A DNA stretch of 35,875 nt, taken from positions 1-35,875 of the forward strand of contig JAFGKU010000026.1 in NCBI GenBank assembly GCA_016928415.1, written 5' to 3'. Within the stretch, counting starts at the first letter, position 1. Each line of letters starts with the position of its first letter. Position numbers and translations under genes: made by a program. Source of the DNA: Spirochaetales bacterium (GTDB lineage Bacteria > Spirochaetota > Spirochaetia > SZUA-6 > JAFGRV01). The notes beneath the pieces were generated by a model that worked only from the letters and a program-made list of their open reading frames with translations, searched no databases and had not been told where the DNA came from. Shown in pieces: positions 24,607-34,011 of the stretch.

Positions 24607-25848
24607 TCATGGCGCTGCAAGTTTCAGCACAATCAGCCGCCTGGTGTTTCCTTTTGTTTCAAGCAGCAGAATCGGGGAACCCGTCTCGGCCATGAAACTG
24701 TTCTGATGAAGGGGTATGGTTATGGTTGTGTCCGCTTTAGGCGGCGGAAGAACGCCCGGGGATTTCTGCAGGTTATACCAGACCCATTCCCGGCCGCTTT
24801 TGTAAAAGAGATGATCGCCGTCGGAAGAGGCAAACCGGCTGTCTGCATAATTGGGGATGGTCCAGGTTCCGGTTTGAGGGGTGCCAAAATTGATGCTCCC
24901 TTTGCTTCGCCAGTTATAGGCGATGATCGGGCCTTTTTCCCGCGGATAAGCGAAAATATAGGTGCCGTCATTCTTTCCCATAATGATCGGCCCGCCCCTG
25001 TTCGGTGATGTGTTCACACCGGTGAATTTCTCGGCAGGAGCCGTGTAATGCCCGTACTTTGCCACCCATTGGCCGGTAAAAATATAACCGAAGGTATCCT
25101 TCCCGCCCGGCCCCGCTCCTTTGTAACTGAAACTCTTGCCGCTATCGTTGGTCGTGATCGATAAAAAGGGGTAATACTGTTCACCCATGGCCGAGACAGA
25201 ATGCAGGATCATCCTGTTCTGCGGGGGATCGATTTCAATAATCGCCACGCGGACGGGGTACGAACGGGCGTGCTCGTTGTCCGATTTTTTATGGAAAGGT
25301 ACGGTGACATAGATTACAGACCCGTCCGCGTTCATGTCCATCCCCGAAATTCCCCTGGCACCGTCTATCTCCGGGTCCTGTTTCATGAGAAATTGCTTCA
25401 GGTTGAAAATCTGGGCATTCCCGGCTTTTGTTGTCGGTGTCACGATCACAGCGGCACCCCAGGGGTCTGCAGGTGATTTGTTTTTTGCGCCGACAAAGGC
25501 TTCGAAAACCGCGATTGATCCATTATGGGAAAGCCGGATGTACCCTTCGCGGGCGAACCAGAAAAAATCCCCTGCCTTCAATCGGGCGTTTATCCAGAAT
25601 ACCGTCTGCCGGCCTGCCTTAAGATCATACCTGCGTCCTTCACCGGTATTCGTGGCGTTTGATTGCATATTGATGGCGACTTCTCCATTCCCGCTGATGC
25701 AGGCAGTGAGAAAATTGGAATCCCCTTCCCTGTAAAAGCCTGCCGGAAGCTGCTTGTAATCCAATACCTGGACAAATTGTTTATCCTGGGCCTGGAGGGC
25801 TGTGGACATTGATAATATTACTATCATAGAAAACAAGATTTTTTTCAT
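24607..25848 (-). CDS. Secreted beta-rich protein, possibly beta-propeller-like
   Basis: A 413-residue protein with a typical signal peptide ending near LQAQ and no membrane helix afterwards. Repeated strands with turns such as NGEVAI, NADGSVIYVT, NDGTYIFAY and SSDGDHLFYKSG are spaced like propeller blades; the fold is inferred, and no catalytic motif is seen. AGGGAG lies upstream of the ATG at 25848. It lies upstream of the glycoside-hydrolase-like lipoprotein on the same strand with a 124-base gap and may be co-expressed. The 25849-26060 gap is A/T-rich; TATAAT at 26018-26023 could be a -10 for the next gene, but no good -35 is visible. Confidence 0.65.
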   Translation of the reverse strand: MKKILFSMIVILSMSTALQAQDKQFVQVLDYKQLPAGFYREGDSNFLTACISGNGEVAINMQSNATNTGEGRRYDLKAGRQTVFWINARLKAGDFFWFAREGYIRLSHNGSIAVFEAFVGAKNKSPADPWGAAVIVTPTTKAGNAQIFNLKQFLMKQDPEIDGARGISGMDMNADGSVIYVTVPFHKKSDNEHARSYPVRVAIIEIDPPQNRMILHSVSAMGEQYYPFLSITTNDSGKSFSYKGAGPGGKDTFGYIFTGQWVAKYGHYTAPAEKFTGVNTSPNRGGPIIMGKNDGTYIFAYPREKGPIIAYNWRSKGSINFGTPQTGTWTIPNYADSRFASSDGDHLFYKSGREWVWYNLQKSPGVLPPPKADTTITIPLHQNSFMAETGSPILLLETKGNTRRLIVLKLAAP

Positions 25849-26060
25849 TGTTGACTCCCTATTAATTATGAAATGATACATCTTTAATTATTAGACGTAT
25901 CTTGAAAAATATCAAATTTTTTTCACCAAAGAAAAGTTCCATTGTTAAGCTGAGAGAAAATATCGTGATTTAATGAAAGCTCCGGTGAAAAGACTGTATA
26001 AATCTTTTTTATATTATTATAATATAAAAACAGGGTAAACTGGAAAATTGGAGGCAACTA

Positions 26061-27212
26061 ATGGATAGGAAGAAAATCCTCATTCCCTACGTGGACGCGG
26101 GTTCCGGGCATAAAAGGACCGCCAATGCCATTGGCGGAGCCATTCAGGACCTTTATCCGGGAAAATTTGACGTGGAAGTGGTGGATTTCCCCAAGGCGGT
26201 CGGTGCAAAAGTTTCAGACAAGGTCATGCTGCGATTCTGGAACATGGCGCTGGGTAACCCGAAATTTTCCGAATTTTCATTCCGTCTCATGGAAAAAACC
26301 CACCCCCTGCCGCGGGTCCTGCTGCCTGTATTTTTTTACGAGCTCATCCAGAAGGGAAACCTCTACATACAGAGCCTGAATCCGGACATCGTATGCGCCA
26401 CCCATTACTACCCCGCTTCGGTCAGCTGTATTGCGCGTGAAAAGTGCAACCTGAATTACCAGGTCATCGGCTGCATCACGGATCCGTTCACTTCCTTCTC
26501 TTTCTGGGCCGACAGGAAATACGACGACATAATTACCGCCTCAAAGGAATCCTACGGCCTGACCGTGAAACTGGGGATACCCCGCCACCGTATCCACATA
26601 CTTCCTTTTCCCGTGGAGAAGAAGTTCTTCAACATCCAGAAAACCCGCGAGCAGGTTGAGGAGGAGTACGGTATTGACCCGAAGATGAAAACATTTCTCA
26701 TCAGTTTCGGCGGTGAAGGAATAGGCAGCGCCACGGACTATGTCCTGAAAATGGAGAAATCGGGATTGCCCTTCAACGTTATTTTTATCTGTGGAAAGAA
26801 TGAAGAGCTTCTGAGGAACCTGATCGTATTGAAAAAGAAGTCCCGCTCGCGTACCAAAATCATCCCGCTTGGTTTCGTGGAAAATATGCATGAACTGCTC
26901 ATGGCTTGCGACTTTGCCGTCGGGAAGGCGGGACCTTCCACCATTTTCGAGGCCCTCACACTCAATGTGCCTTATATGATTACCGGTTATTCCAGCCTGC
27001 AGGAATTGCCCAACATCAAGTTCGTTACCGAAAACGGATTCGGCTGGAACATCGAGAATGAGGCGGATTTTTTTATCCAGCTGGGTATAATCCTGGGGAC
27101 GGATGTTCTCAATGAGTACCGGAGGAACATTGCCCGCTCGAGATTTGTTAAAAGCCTTCGCAAAGGGGCTGACAGCATAGCCAAATTCGTGGTCGATAAA
27201 TTGTCAGACTAA
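26061..27212 (+). CDS. MGDG synthase/UgtP-like diacylglycerol glycosyltransferase
   Basis: Predicted membrane-associated GT28-family enzyme adding a sugar from a UDP-sugar to diacylglycerol, making glycolipid. The N-terminal MGDG_synth-type motif DAGSGHKRTANAI (GSGH at 14-17) and the ATHYYPASV segment are typical. The C-terminal half contains CGKNEELLRNL, MACDFAVGKAGPSTIFEAL and the nucleotide-sugar region expected of MurG/UgtP-like enzymes. Length (383 aa) is normal. GGAGG precedes the ATG. The stop is directly followed by the ATG of the next gene (TAAATG), indicating tight coupling. Galactose versus glucose is undetermined. Confidence 0.85.
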   Translation: MDRKKILIPYVDAGSGHKRTANAIGGAIQDLYPGKFDVEVVDFPKAVGAKVSDKVMLRFWNMALGNPKFSEFSFRLMEKTHPLPRVLLPVFFYELIQKGNLYIQSLNPDIVCATHYYPASVSCIAREKCNLNYQVIGCITDPFTSFSFWADRKYDDIITASKESYGLTVKLGIPRHRIHILPFPVEKKFFNIQKTREQVEEEYGIDPKMKTFLISFGGEGIGSATDYVLKMEKSGLPFNVIFICGKNEELLRNLIVLKKKSRSRTKIIPLGFVENMHELLMACDFAVGKAGPSTIFEALTLNVPYMITGYSSLQELPNIKFVTENGFGWNIENEADFFIQLGIILGTDVLNEYRRNIARSRFVKSLRKGADSIAKFVVDKLSD

Positions 27213-28265
27213 ATGGAAATGAATGCCTATTATTCAACCTTCCCTTCCGGATTCCAGGAGCTTGTAAAGGATCTTTTAAAACAGAAAGATGAAAAGGTAA
27301 GATTGCTGGAGGTACTGGACGGCGCGGTTTATTATGAAAGTTGCCTGGTAATCGAACAAATAAGAAAAATCTCCTTTTTTCAGAATTCTTTTTTAGTGCT
27401 GAACGCATACTCCCGGCAATCGGATGAAAATTGGGAATCCTGGATCAGAAAAAGAATAATATCGAACAGGATTCACCCGCTATTGAGGGACGGAGGTCCG
27501 CTCAAACGCCACGGGACGTTCAGGATCGTGGTGTCCCATACCGGGAAATTACAAAAACATGATGAATCTACCATAACGCTCCTGGAGGAATGGATTAAAA
27601 AAACGTATCCATTGAAAATAAACCGCACAAAGGCCCATTATGAATTCTGGCTTTTAACCCGTAGTGAAGATCCCGGTTTTTTCCTGTTACGGTTGACCAA
27701 ACGGAAAAAAACCGAAAAACAGCTGCAGAAAGGAGAATTAAAGCCGGAAGTAGCCAATCTGATTTGCCTTCTTTCCGAACCCCGGTCTGATGATGTTTTC
27801 CTGGACCCCTTTTGCGGTTTCGGTTCAATCCCTTTTGAAAGGGCCGAACTGTGCGGGTACCGGATGATATTTGCCTGTGACAGGGATGAAAACATGGTGG
27901 ACAATCTGAAGAAACTGATGAAAATTCGGTTGACTAAAAAACAAAAAAAAACCTTTTTCCCCAAGTGCCTATCTGTTGATAAGCTCTCTTCTTTTCAGGA
28001 TGGTTTTATCACAAGGATAGTTACCGATCCTCCATGGGGTCAATATGAGCCATTGTCACAGGATATAAAGGAATTCTATCATTTATTGTTGAGCGAATTA
28101 TCCCGTGTTTTAAAGAGGGAGGGTATTTTTGTCCTGTTAGCACACCGGGATACCGATATCCAGGGTATAATCAGTGAAAAAAAATTACCTCTGTCCCTGA
28201 TGAATGAATTTCACATATTGATTTCAGGAAAAAAGGCTACCGCATATAAACTGCGGAAGATTTAA
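27213..28265 (+). CDS. THUMP/TrmN-type RNA methyltransferase
   Basis: A 350-residue SAM-dependent methyltransferase acting on RNA, probably tRNA or rRNA guanosine N2. An N-terminal THUMP-like region is followed by a Rossmann domain: DPFCGFGSIPFE (198-209), ACDRDENM and the N2-guanine-type catalytic motif TDPPWG (271-276). The protein resembles Trm14/TrmN-like single-domain enzymes more than the long RlmKL. Its ATG immediately follows the upstream TAA. It is part of the 26061-30628 operon. Confidence 0.8.
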   Translation: MEMNAYYSTFPSGFQELVKDLLKQKDEKVRLLEVLDGAVYYESCLVIEQIRKISFFQNSFLVLNAYSRQSDENWESWIRKRIISNRIHPLLRDGGPLKRHGTFRIVVSHTGKLQKHDESTITLLEEWIKKTYPLKINRTKAHYEFWLLTRSEDPGFFLLRLTKRKKTEKQLQKGELKPEVANLICLLSEPRSDDVFLDPFCGFGSIPFERAELCGYRMIFACDRDENMVDNLKKLMKIRLTKKQKKTFFPKCLSVDKLSSFQDGFITRIVTDPPWGQYEPLSQDIKEFYHLLLSELSRVLKREGIFVLLAHRDTDIQGIISEKKLPLSLMNEFHILISGKKATAYKLRKI

Positions 28266-28288
28266 TCCTGCTAAAGGAAGGTAAATAG

Positions 28289-29587
28289 ATGGAATTCCGG
28301 CGGGACGGAGGTCACTTGACAGAAGACCCCCAGATGGTAAACTCGATCCAAAGGATGCAAATGCAAAAACCGAGCATCGATGAACAAATAAAAATCATAG
28401 CCAAGGGGACGGAGGAGATCATAAGCCCGGAAGAGCTGCGGCAAAAGCTGGTCCAGGCGGCGAAGACGGGCAGGCAGCTTATCATCAAGCTTGGGTTGGA
28501 CCCGACGGCCCCGGACATACACCTGGGCCATACCGTCGTGCTTCGCAAGGTGAAGCAGTTGCAGTACCTGGGGCACAAGGCCGTGATCATTATCGGAGAC
28601 TTTACAGGCATGATCGGTGACCCGACGGGCAAGTCCAAAACCCGGAAGGCACTCACCCGTGAAGAAGTGGCCGCCAATGCCAGAACGTACGAGGTACAGA
28701 TATTCAAGGTGCTGGACCGGGAGAAGACGGAAATCCGGTTCAACGGTGAATGGCTTGATAAGCTTGACTTAAGGGACATAATCGACCTGATGTCCAAATA
28801 CACGGTGGCACGTATGCTGGAACGGGACGATTTTAAAAAGAGGTTCACCGGGAACCAGCCCGTTTCAATCCATGAATTCCTTTATCCCATCATGCAGTCC
28901 TATGACTCGCTCCATATCAAGGCGGACCTGGAACTGGGTGGGACGGACCAGAAGTTCAACATCCTTCTGGGCCGTGAGTACCAGGCCTCTTACGGGCAGG
29001 AAAAGCAGGTGGCGCTTTTCCTGCCTATTCTTGAAGGCACGGACGGTGTGGAAAAAATGAGCAAGAGCCTGGGAAACTACATCGGAATCGACGAACCGCC
29101 GGAGGAGATTTACGGCAAAATAATGTCGCTTCCCGACTCTCTTATCCTCCGGTACTTTACCCTCATAACGGACATCCATCCTGATGAAATAAGCCGGATG
29201 GAGAAGGACCTTGCGGATAATAAAATAAATCCTATGATCCTGAAAAAGAAACTGGCTTTCGAAATAGTGCGGTTATACTACGGCGATGAAGGGGCTGACA
29301 AGGCCCAGAAGCACTTCGAGTCTTTATTCCAGAAGAACAAAATACCTGACACGATTGAAGAAATCGTAATCAAAACAGAAGAAATGGAAGACGGTAAAAT
29401 AGATCCCATCAAGCTGCTGCGGCGCTGTAATTTCTGCCCGAACAACAGCGAAGCGAGACGGCTCATCCAGCATGGGGCATTCAAACTCAATGGCATTAAA
29501 TGCTCTTCTCTTGATAAAATCATGCTTTCGGATGGTGATGTGATACGGGTCGGTAAAAAACAGTTTGCCAGGATACGGCTGGAATGA
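28289..29587 (+). CDS. tyrS: Tyrosyl-tRNA synthetase (TyrS2/TyrZ type)
   Basis: Charges tRNA-Tyr. It has the class I HIGH-like motif HLGHT (78-82), KMSKS near residue 255, the LGGTDQKFN tyrosine-site segment and a C-terminal S4 RNA-binding domain (SEARRLIQHGAFKLNG). The overall pattern (GDFTGMIGDPTGKSKTR, ERDDFKKR) is that of the second bacterial TyrS class. GGAAGG precedes the ATG by about 8 bases. The N-terminus carries about 25 residues more than most homologs, so the internal ATG at 28334 is a possible alternative. Confidence 0.95.
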   Translation: MEFRRDGGHLTEDPQMVNSIQRMQMQKPSIDEQIKIIAKGTEEIISPEELRQKLVQAAKTGRQLIIKLGLDPTAPDIHLGHTVVLRKVKQLQYLGHKAVIIIGDFTGMIGDPTGKSKTRKALTREEVAANARTYEVQIFKVLDREKTEIRFNGEWLDKLDLRDIIDLMSKYTVARMLERDDFKKRFTGNQPVSIHEFLYPIMQSYDSLHIKADLELGGTDQKFNILLGREYQASYGQEKQVALFLPILEGTDGVEKMSKSLGNYIGIDEPPEEIYGKIMSLPDSLILRYFTLITDIHPDEISRMEKDLADNKINPMILKKKLAFEIVRLYYGDEGADKAQKHFESLFQKNKIPDTIEEIVIKTEEMEDGKIDPIKLLRRCNFCPNNSEARRLIQHGAFKLNGIKCSSLDKIMLSDGDVIRVGKKQFARIRLE

Positions 29588-29602
29588 ACGGAAGGGACCC
29601 TC

Positions 29603-30628
29603 ATGATCAAATGCGTTGTTTTTGACCTGGACAACACCCTGTGGGACGGTATAATTGCAGAAGATACGAGCGTCACCCTCAAGCCGCAGGTGAAAGAATT
29701 GCTTTCCTCCCTGGATGAAAAGGGTATCCTTTTAAGTATTGCGAGCAACAGTCCCTTTGTCCTGTCGTCTGCGCGGCTGACCGACTGGGGGTTGTTCCCC
29801 CTCTTTCTTTTTCCTCAATGCAATGATCTTCCCAAACGTGAGAAGCTAAAAGCCATTCTTGAAAAACTCAACCTGGCTCAGGATACTGTTCTTTTCATTG
29901 ATGACGACCCCTTTGCCCTCGCCGAAGCAAGGTATTTTTTTCCCGATATGACCGTTTGGCCTGCCTCCGATTACCTTCAATTGTGGGACCTTGTCCATGA
30001 TCCTGACAGGCCGTTAAGTAATGAAAGTAAAAAGCGTCGTGAGACAATACAGTCGGGGGAAAAAAGAAAACAGGCGCTGGCGGGTTTTAAGGGAAGTTAT
30101 GAGGATTTTCTTTCGTCATTGAACCAGGTTCTCACCGTCAGTCACGCGAAGGACACAGATTTGGACCGGGTCCATGAACTGGCAAGCCGGACAAACCGGG
30201 TCAACAATTTCGGCCTGTCCATTGACCGTACAAAGGTTGAATCGTTTTTTAGTGACAATGGGAAAAAGGCCTATATTGGGAAGCTTGCGGACGAGTTCGG
30301 AGATTATGGAACGATCGGCGCCTGTCTGGTTGAGATCAGTGAATCCCAGGCTGTTTTACGGCTTTTTTGTGTTTCCTGCCGTGTGGAGGGGAGGGGGATG
30401 GCGGTCCTTTTTCTGAAAGCTGTCATTCAAAGGGTTCAAAAGGAATTCCCCGGGATTAAAACGATCCTTTGCAGTTACAGGCCTGCTGAGAGGAACCGGA
30501 AAGTTGTTGTGCTGCTTAAATTGCTTGGGTTCAAGGCTGAAGGGGAATCGGATGATGGAACGCTGTATTCATTGAGTGTACCTGTTGCGTACCGTTTGCC
30601 CGGGTATGTTGAGGTCCGGGAGGGGTGA
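29603..30628 (+). CDS. FkbH-like protein (HAD phosphatase plus GNAT-like domain)
   Basis: A 341-residue cytoplasmic protein. Residues 1-140 form an HAD-IIIC domain with DLDNTLWDG (Asp-8 and Asp-10), SNS and FIDDDPFALAEA. Residues from about 165 form a GNAT/FkbH-like domain with HELASRTNRVNNFG, GDYGTIGACLVE and SCRVEGRGMAV. In polyketide clusters such proteins load phosphoglycerate-derived glyceryl units onto carrier proteins. Here no PKS, NRPS or carrier protein is present. Start ATG 29603 follows tyrS by 15 bases. A role in sugar or acyl modification of surface glycans is possible but inferred. Confidence 0.85.
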   Translation: MIKCVVFDLDNTLWDGIIAEDTSVTLKPQVKELLSSLDEKGILLSIASNSPFVLSSARLTDWGLFPLFLFPQCNDLPKREKLKAILEKLNLAQDTVLFIDDDPFALAEARYFFPDMTVWPASDYLQLWDLVHDPDRPLSNESKKRRETIQSGEKRKQALAGFKGSYEDFLSSLNQVLTVSHAKDTDLDRVHELASRTNRVNNFGLSIDRTKVESFFSDNGKKAYIGKLADEFGDYGTIGACLVEISESQAVLRLFCVSCRVEGRGMAVLFLKAVIQRVQKEFPGIKTILCSYRPAERNRKVVVLLKLLGFKAEGESDDGTLYSLSVPVAYRLPGYVEVREG

Positions 30629-30681
30629 GGTCAATACATATAATTTATTTATTGCTGATTAATTTAATCTTATCAACCGGT

Positions 30682-31770
30682 TCAGAAAAACAACCGCATC
30701 AAGAAAAGAAATCCCACGGAACGGTTTAAAGCCGGTTCATCCGTAATGGCATTGAAATAGAATCCGGCTTCCATTTCCCTGATAAAGCTTTTCATTTCGT
30801 TCCCTATGGTAATTATTTCGTTTATGCTGGCATCGTTATCCCCGCTTGTATTGAGGGGTTTGGCGCCTTTCCTGATTTTTTCACCAAAGCCGATACCGAA
30901 ACCGTATTTCTGGTCATACCAGCAGGAGATGAAAAAAACATCAAGGAACATCAGGGTTGCCTTGAAATAATAATTTTCCAGTTTCATGATTTCGGCGCTG
31001 AAATTGGAAAAGTTGGCGAATGCTGATAAATCAAAGACATTGCTTATGTAATAATTTTCAATATTCAATTCTATATCGAAATAGGGGCTTGGGCGGAACT
31101 GGAGATTCAGCCCCGTGGCCGTTATGCTTTGCAGGGTTTCCATGACATTACTGATGGAGACATACGGTGCCAGTGTTAAAACCTCAAATAAGAGGAAACC
31201 GACATCGAGTGAGGCGAAATGGGGACGGATTAAATTGAAAACATCGTATTCGAGTTTGGAAAACAGCGCCTCCGTATTCACTTTCCAGAAGAGATACCCT
31301 CCCAGCCCGGTTCCGAGTAATGACAGCTCATTTGAACCCATGAGGGCCAGGTCCCAGTAGCCGATGAAATGGAATTCCACGGGCCACTCGAACGGGTTGT
31401 AAATACTGGCGCCGTAGCAGAGGACTTTGGCGATGGTTATACTGTCGGAAAAAAGTGTGTCCATACCGACCAGGAGGGCCCAGTTGGTTTCGGATTGCTC
31501 CTGGGGCAGCAGCATCTGCGTCATGAAGAAAAAGGAAAGGTATTGTTCGCTCAGGCGCACATCCGTACCGTATTTCAGTCCGGCCAGGTCCTCCTTGTCT
31601 TCCGGTTCAAGCAGGGAGGTACTGAAATCTCCACCAAACACGACTTCGGAGAAAAGTTTGGCAAAGCGGATATCCTTTATGCCCCGGAAATCATCGGTCG
31701 TTTGACAGGATGCGGCAGTAGAAGAAAATAATAATAATACAATGAAAGCGTAGAGATTTTTTCGCTTCAT
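30682..31770 (-). CDS. Putative outer-membrane or lipoprotein-type beta-rich protein
   Basis: A 362-residue exported protein. The signal has a lipobox-like TAASC (Cys-22), so it may be a lipoprotein, yet the sequence consists of alternating amphipathic strands with many aromatic residues and ends in Phe-Phe, the sort of C-terminus recognised by the Bam machinery. Both signs together are unusual. No family is recognised. The start at 31770 gives the clean signal; the longer frame is rejected. No ribosome site is clear. It is divergent from the von Willebrand lipoprotein gene and convergent with FkbH. Confidence 0.65.
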   Translation of the reverse strand: MKRKNLYAFIVLLLFSSTAASCQTTDDFRGIKDIRFAKLFSEVVFGGDFSTSLLEPEDKEDLAGLKYGTDVRLSEQYLSFFFMTQMLLPQEQSETNWALLVGMDTLFSDSITIAKVLCYGASIYNPFEWPVEFHFIGYWDLALMGSNELSLLGTGLGGYLFWKVNTEALFSKLEYDVFNLIRPHFASLDVGFLLFEVLTLAPYVSISNVMETLQSITATGLNLQFRPSPYFDIELNIENYYISNVFDLSAFANFSNFSAEIMKLENYYFKATLMFLDVFFISCWYDQKYGFGIGFGEKIRKGAKPLNTSGDNDASINEIITIGNEMKSFIREMEAGFYFNAITDEPALNRSVGFLFLMRLFF

Positions 31771-31863
31771 GATTAAAATTATAGGTGCACGAATATTTGA
31801 AAACAATATTTTTTTGTTACTTTCTATGCTTAAAAGCGTATTCTATAATCATAAGGAGGTTTT

Positions 31864-33471
31864 ATGAAAAAAACAGCCATCCCATTGTCATTTTGTTTCG
31901 TTATTCTGTTTATATTATCAATCCTGATTTCCTGCTTCGGCAGCCCTGCTGCCGGATATACTTCCGAACGGGAAATGCTGATAAAAAGATCGCAGCCCGC
32001 CCCGAATGAGCCGCAGATGGTACAAGCCGAGGTGAATGACGGGACATCTTTTAATACGGAAGATTACGACAGGATTTATGAAAATCCCTTTTTGGAAACA
32101 ATAAAGAATCCCCAGTCCACCTTTTCCATTGATGTGGATACGGCGTCGTATGCCAATATCCGCAGGTTTTTAATGCAGGGGCAAATGCCGTACAAGGATG
32201 CGGTCCGCATCGAGGAAATGGTCAATTATTTTACCTATGATTACCCGGAACCCAAGGGTAATGAGCCCTTTTCCTTTTCAACGGAAACGGCTGTCTGTCC
32301 GTGGAACGAAGAGAACCTGCTTTTACGTATAGGCATGCAGACCAGGCGGTTGTCGTTTGAATCCCTGCCGCCCAATAACCTCGTTTTTCTGTTGGATGTG
32401 TCCGGCTCCATGAATTATGGGAACAAGCTTCCCCTGTTGAAACAGGCGATCAAGCTTTTGGTGGACCGCCTCAGGCAGCAGGATACCGTTTCCATCGTCG
32501 TTTATGCGGGAGCTGCAGGGCTGATCCTCCCCCCGACATCTGGAGGGGATAAAATTAAAATACTGGCGGCCCTGGAAGAACTTCAGGCTGGCGGCTCAAC
32601 GGCGGGCGGTGCGGGAATCCAGTTGGCTTATAAAGTGGCCGCTGAGCATTTCAATAAAAACGGCAACAACCGCGTCATCCTTGCCTCGGATGGCGACTTT
32701 AACGTGGGTCCGTCCAGTGAGGGTGAATTGACGCGGCTCATCGAAGAACACCGCAACAAGGGCATTTACCTTACCGTGCTGGGGTTCGGAATGGGCAACT
32801 TCAAGGACTCCAACATGGAAAATCTGGCCGACAAGGGGAACGGTAATTATGCCTATATCGACACGATTGCGGAAGCGAGGAAAGTGCTGGTAACGGAAAT
32901 GGGGGCCACCCTCCTTACCATAGCCAAGGACGTAAAAATTCAGATCGAGTTCAATCCCGCCCTGATTCATGCCTACCGGTTGATCGGGTATGAGAACAGG
33001 CTTCTGGCTGCCGAGGATTTTGCCGACGACACAAAGGACGCCGGTGAACTGGGCGCAGGACATGCGGTAACCGTTTTCTACGAACTCAAACCCGCCGGGC
33101 AAGCCCAAGCAGGCAGCGAAGACGACCTGAAGTATGTCGATACGACGGTAAAGGATGAAGCGTATAAATCCAATGAGATGATGTTCATCAAGTTCAGGTA
33201 CAAGAAACCGGACGAGGATAAAAGCCTGCTTATAACCGAGCCCGTTGTATTCACGAAAAAGGATTTTACCCAGACAGCGGATGATTTCCGGTTTGCCGTA
33301 GCCGTCGCGGAATTCGGCCTTTTACTCCGGGATTCGCAGTACAAGGGGACCGCATCCTACGCCCATGTTCTGAATACGGGCAGGGAAGCCAAGGGGCATG
33401 ATGAAAATGGCTACAGGGAGGAGTTTCTGGAGCTGGTGAAAAAGGCGGAGCAGCTGTCGGTCCAAGAATAA
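31864..33471 (+). CDS. von Willebrand factor A lipoprotein, YfbK-like
   Basis: A 535-residue lipoprotein (LISC, Cys-24). It has a von Willebrand N-terminal domain (IKNPQSTFSIDVDTASYANIRR, RIEEMVNYF), a central VWA domain with intact MIDAS DxSxS (DVSGSM, 178-183) and DGDFN, and the C-terminal DUF3520-type domain (ends SYAHVLNTGREAKG). This three-part layout matches YfbK-like proteins of unknown role; metal-dependent protein binding at the envelope is likely. AAGGAGG precedes the ATG. The gap to the next gene (33472-33621) holds a weak TGATAT/ATATCA repeat and no gene. Confidence 0.88.
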   Translation: MKKTAIPLSFCFVILFILSILISCFGSPAAGYTSEREMLIKRSQPAPNEPQMVQAEVNDGTSFNTEDYDRIYENPFLETIKNPQSTFSIDVDTASYANIRRFLMQGQMPYKDAVRIEEMVNYFTYDYPEPKGNEPFSFSTETAVCPWNEENLLLRIGMQTRRLSFESLPPNNLVFLLDVSGSMNYGNKLPLLKQAIKLLVDRLRQQDTVSIVVYAGAAGLILPPTSGGDKIKILAALEELQAGGSTAGGAGIQLAYKVAAEHFNKNGNNRVILASDGDFNVGPSSEGELTRLIEEHRNKGIYLTVLGFGMGNFKDSNMENLADKGNGNYAYIDTIAEARKVLVTEMGATLLTIAKDVKIQIEFNPALIHAYRLIGYENRLLAAEDFADDTKDAGELGAGHAVTVFYELKPAGQAQAGSEDDLKYVDTTVKDEAYKSNEMMFIKFRYKKPDEDKSLLITEPVVFTKKDFTQTADDFRFAVAVAEFGLLLRDSQYKGTASYAHVLNTGREAKGHDENGYREEFLELVKKAEQLSVQE

Positions 33472-33621
33472 TCCTGGCTGTAAATGACAACTTAAATAGA
33501 TTCTTTGATATATGAAATGAAAAAATCAAGGAGCAAGATTTGATCCGGGATGGATTAATTTCAAAAAGGTGATATATTCCATAATATCAAATTATTGTTA
33601 ATTTAATATAAGGAGTAATCT

Positions 33622-34011
33622 TTGAATAAAATAATCCCTATCTTTCTTTTGTGTGTCCTATTCTTCTTCCTGCTGGCTGGCTGTTGTCTGCCTCCAGCCG
33701 ATCCAGCGTTTGCGGGAACGTGGCAAAGAACCTATATTAATCCCATGAATGCAGCCGTTTCGCTTTACCGGTATACACTGGCGAGTTCATCCTTCCAGTA
33801 CGATTATTACCTTAATTCAGCTTTTCAATATAGTTATCGCGGTGAACTCTCCTATACGTCGACGGTAATAACCACGGTAAATTTAGAGGAAACAACCACT
33901 GAAGGCGGCCCCTGGACCGCTTATACAGGCGGTACACCGATTCAGACATTCACGTATTCATTAAATGAGCCTACGCTTACTTTGGACACTAATGATTTTA
34001 TTAGGCAGTAG
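33622..34011 (+). CDS. Small lipoprotein, lipocalin-like (TTG start)
   Basis: A 129-residue lipoprotein with a strong signal and lipobox LAGC (Cys-21). After the anchor, AGTWQRTYI begins a beta-rich domain similar in style to small lipocalin or META-like lipoproteins; no specific family is recognised. It starts with TTG, which is supported by AAGGAG 6 bases upstream; no ATG lies nearby in frame. Its end overlaps the 3' end of the opposite-strand ATPase by 11 bases. Confidence 0.7.
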   Translation: MNKIIPIFLLCVLFFFLLAGCCLPPADPAFAGTWQRTYINPMNAAVSLYRYTLASSSFQYDYYLNSAFQYSYRGELSYTSTVITTVNLEETTTEGGPWTAYTGGTPIQTFTYSLNEPTLTLDTNDFIRQ

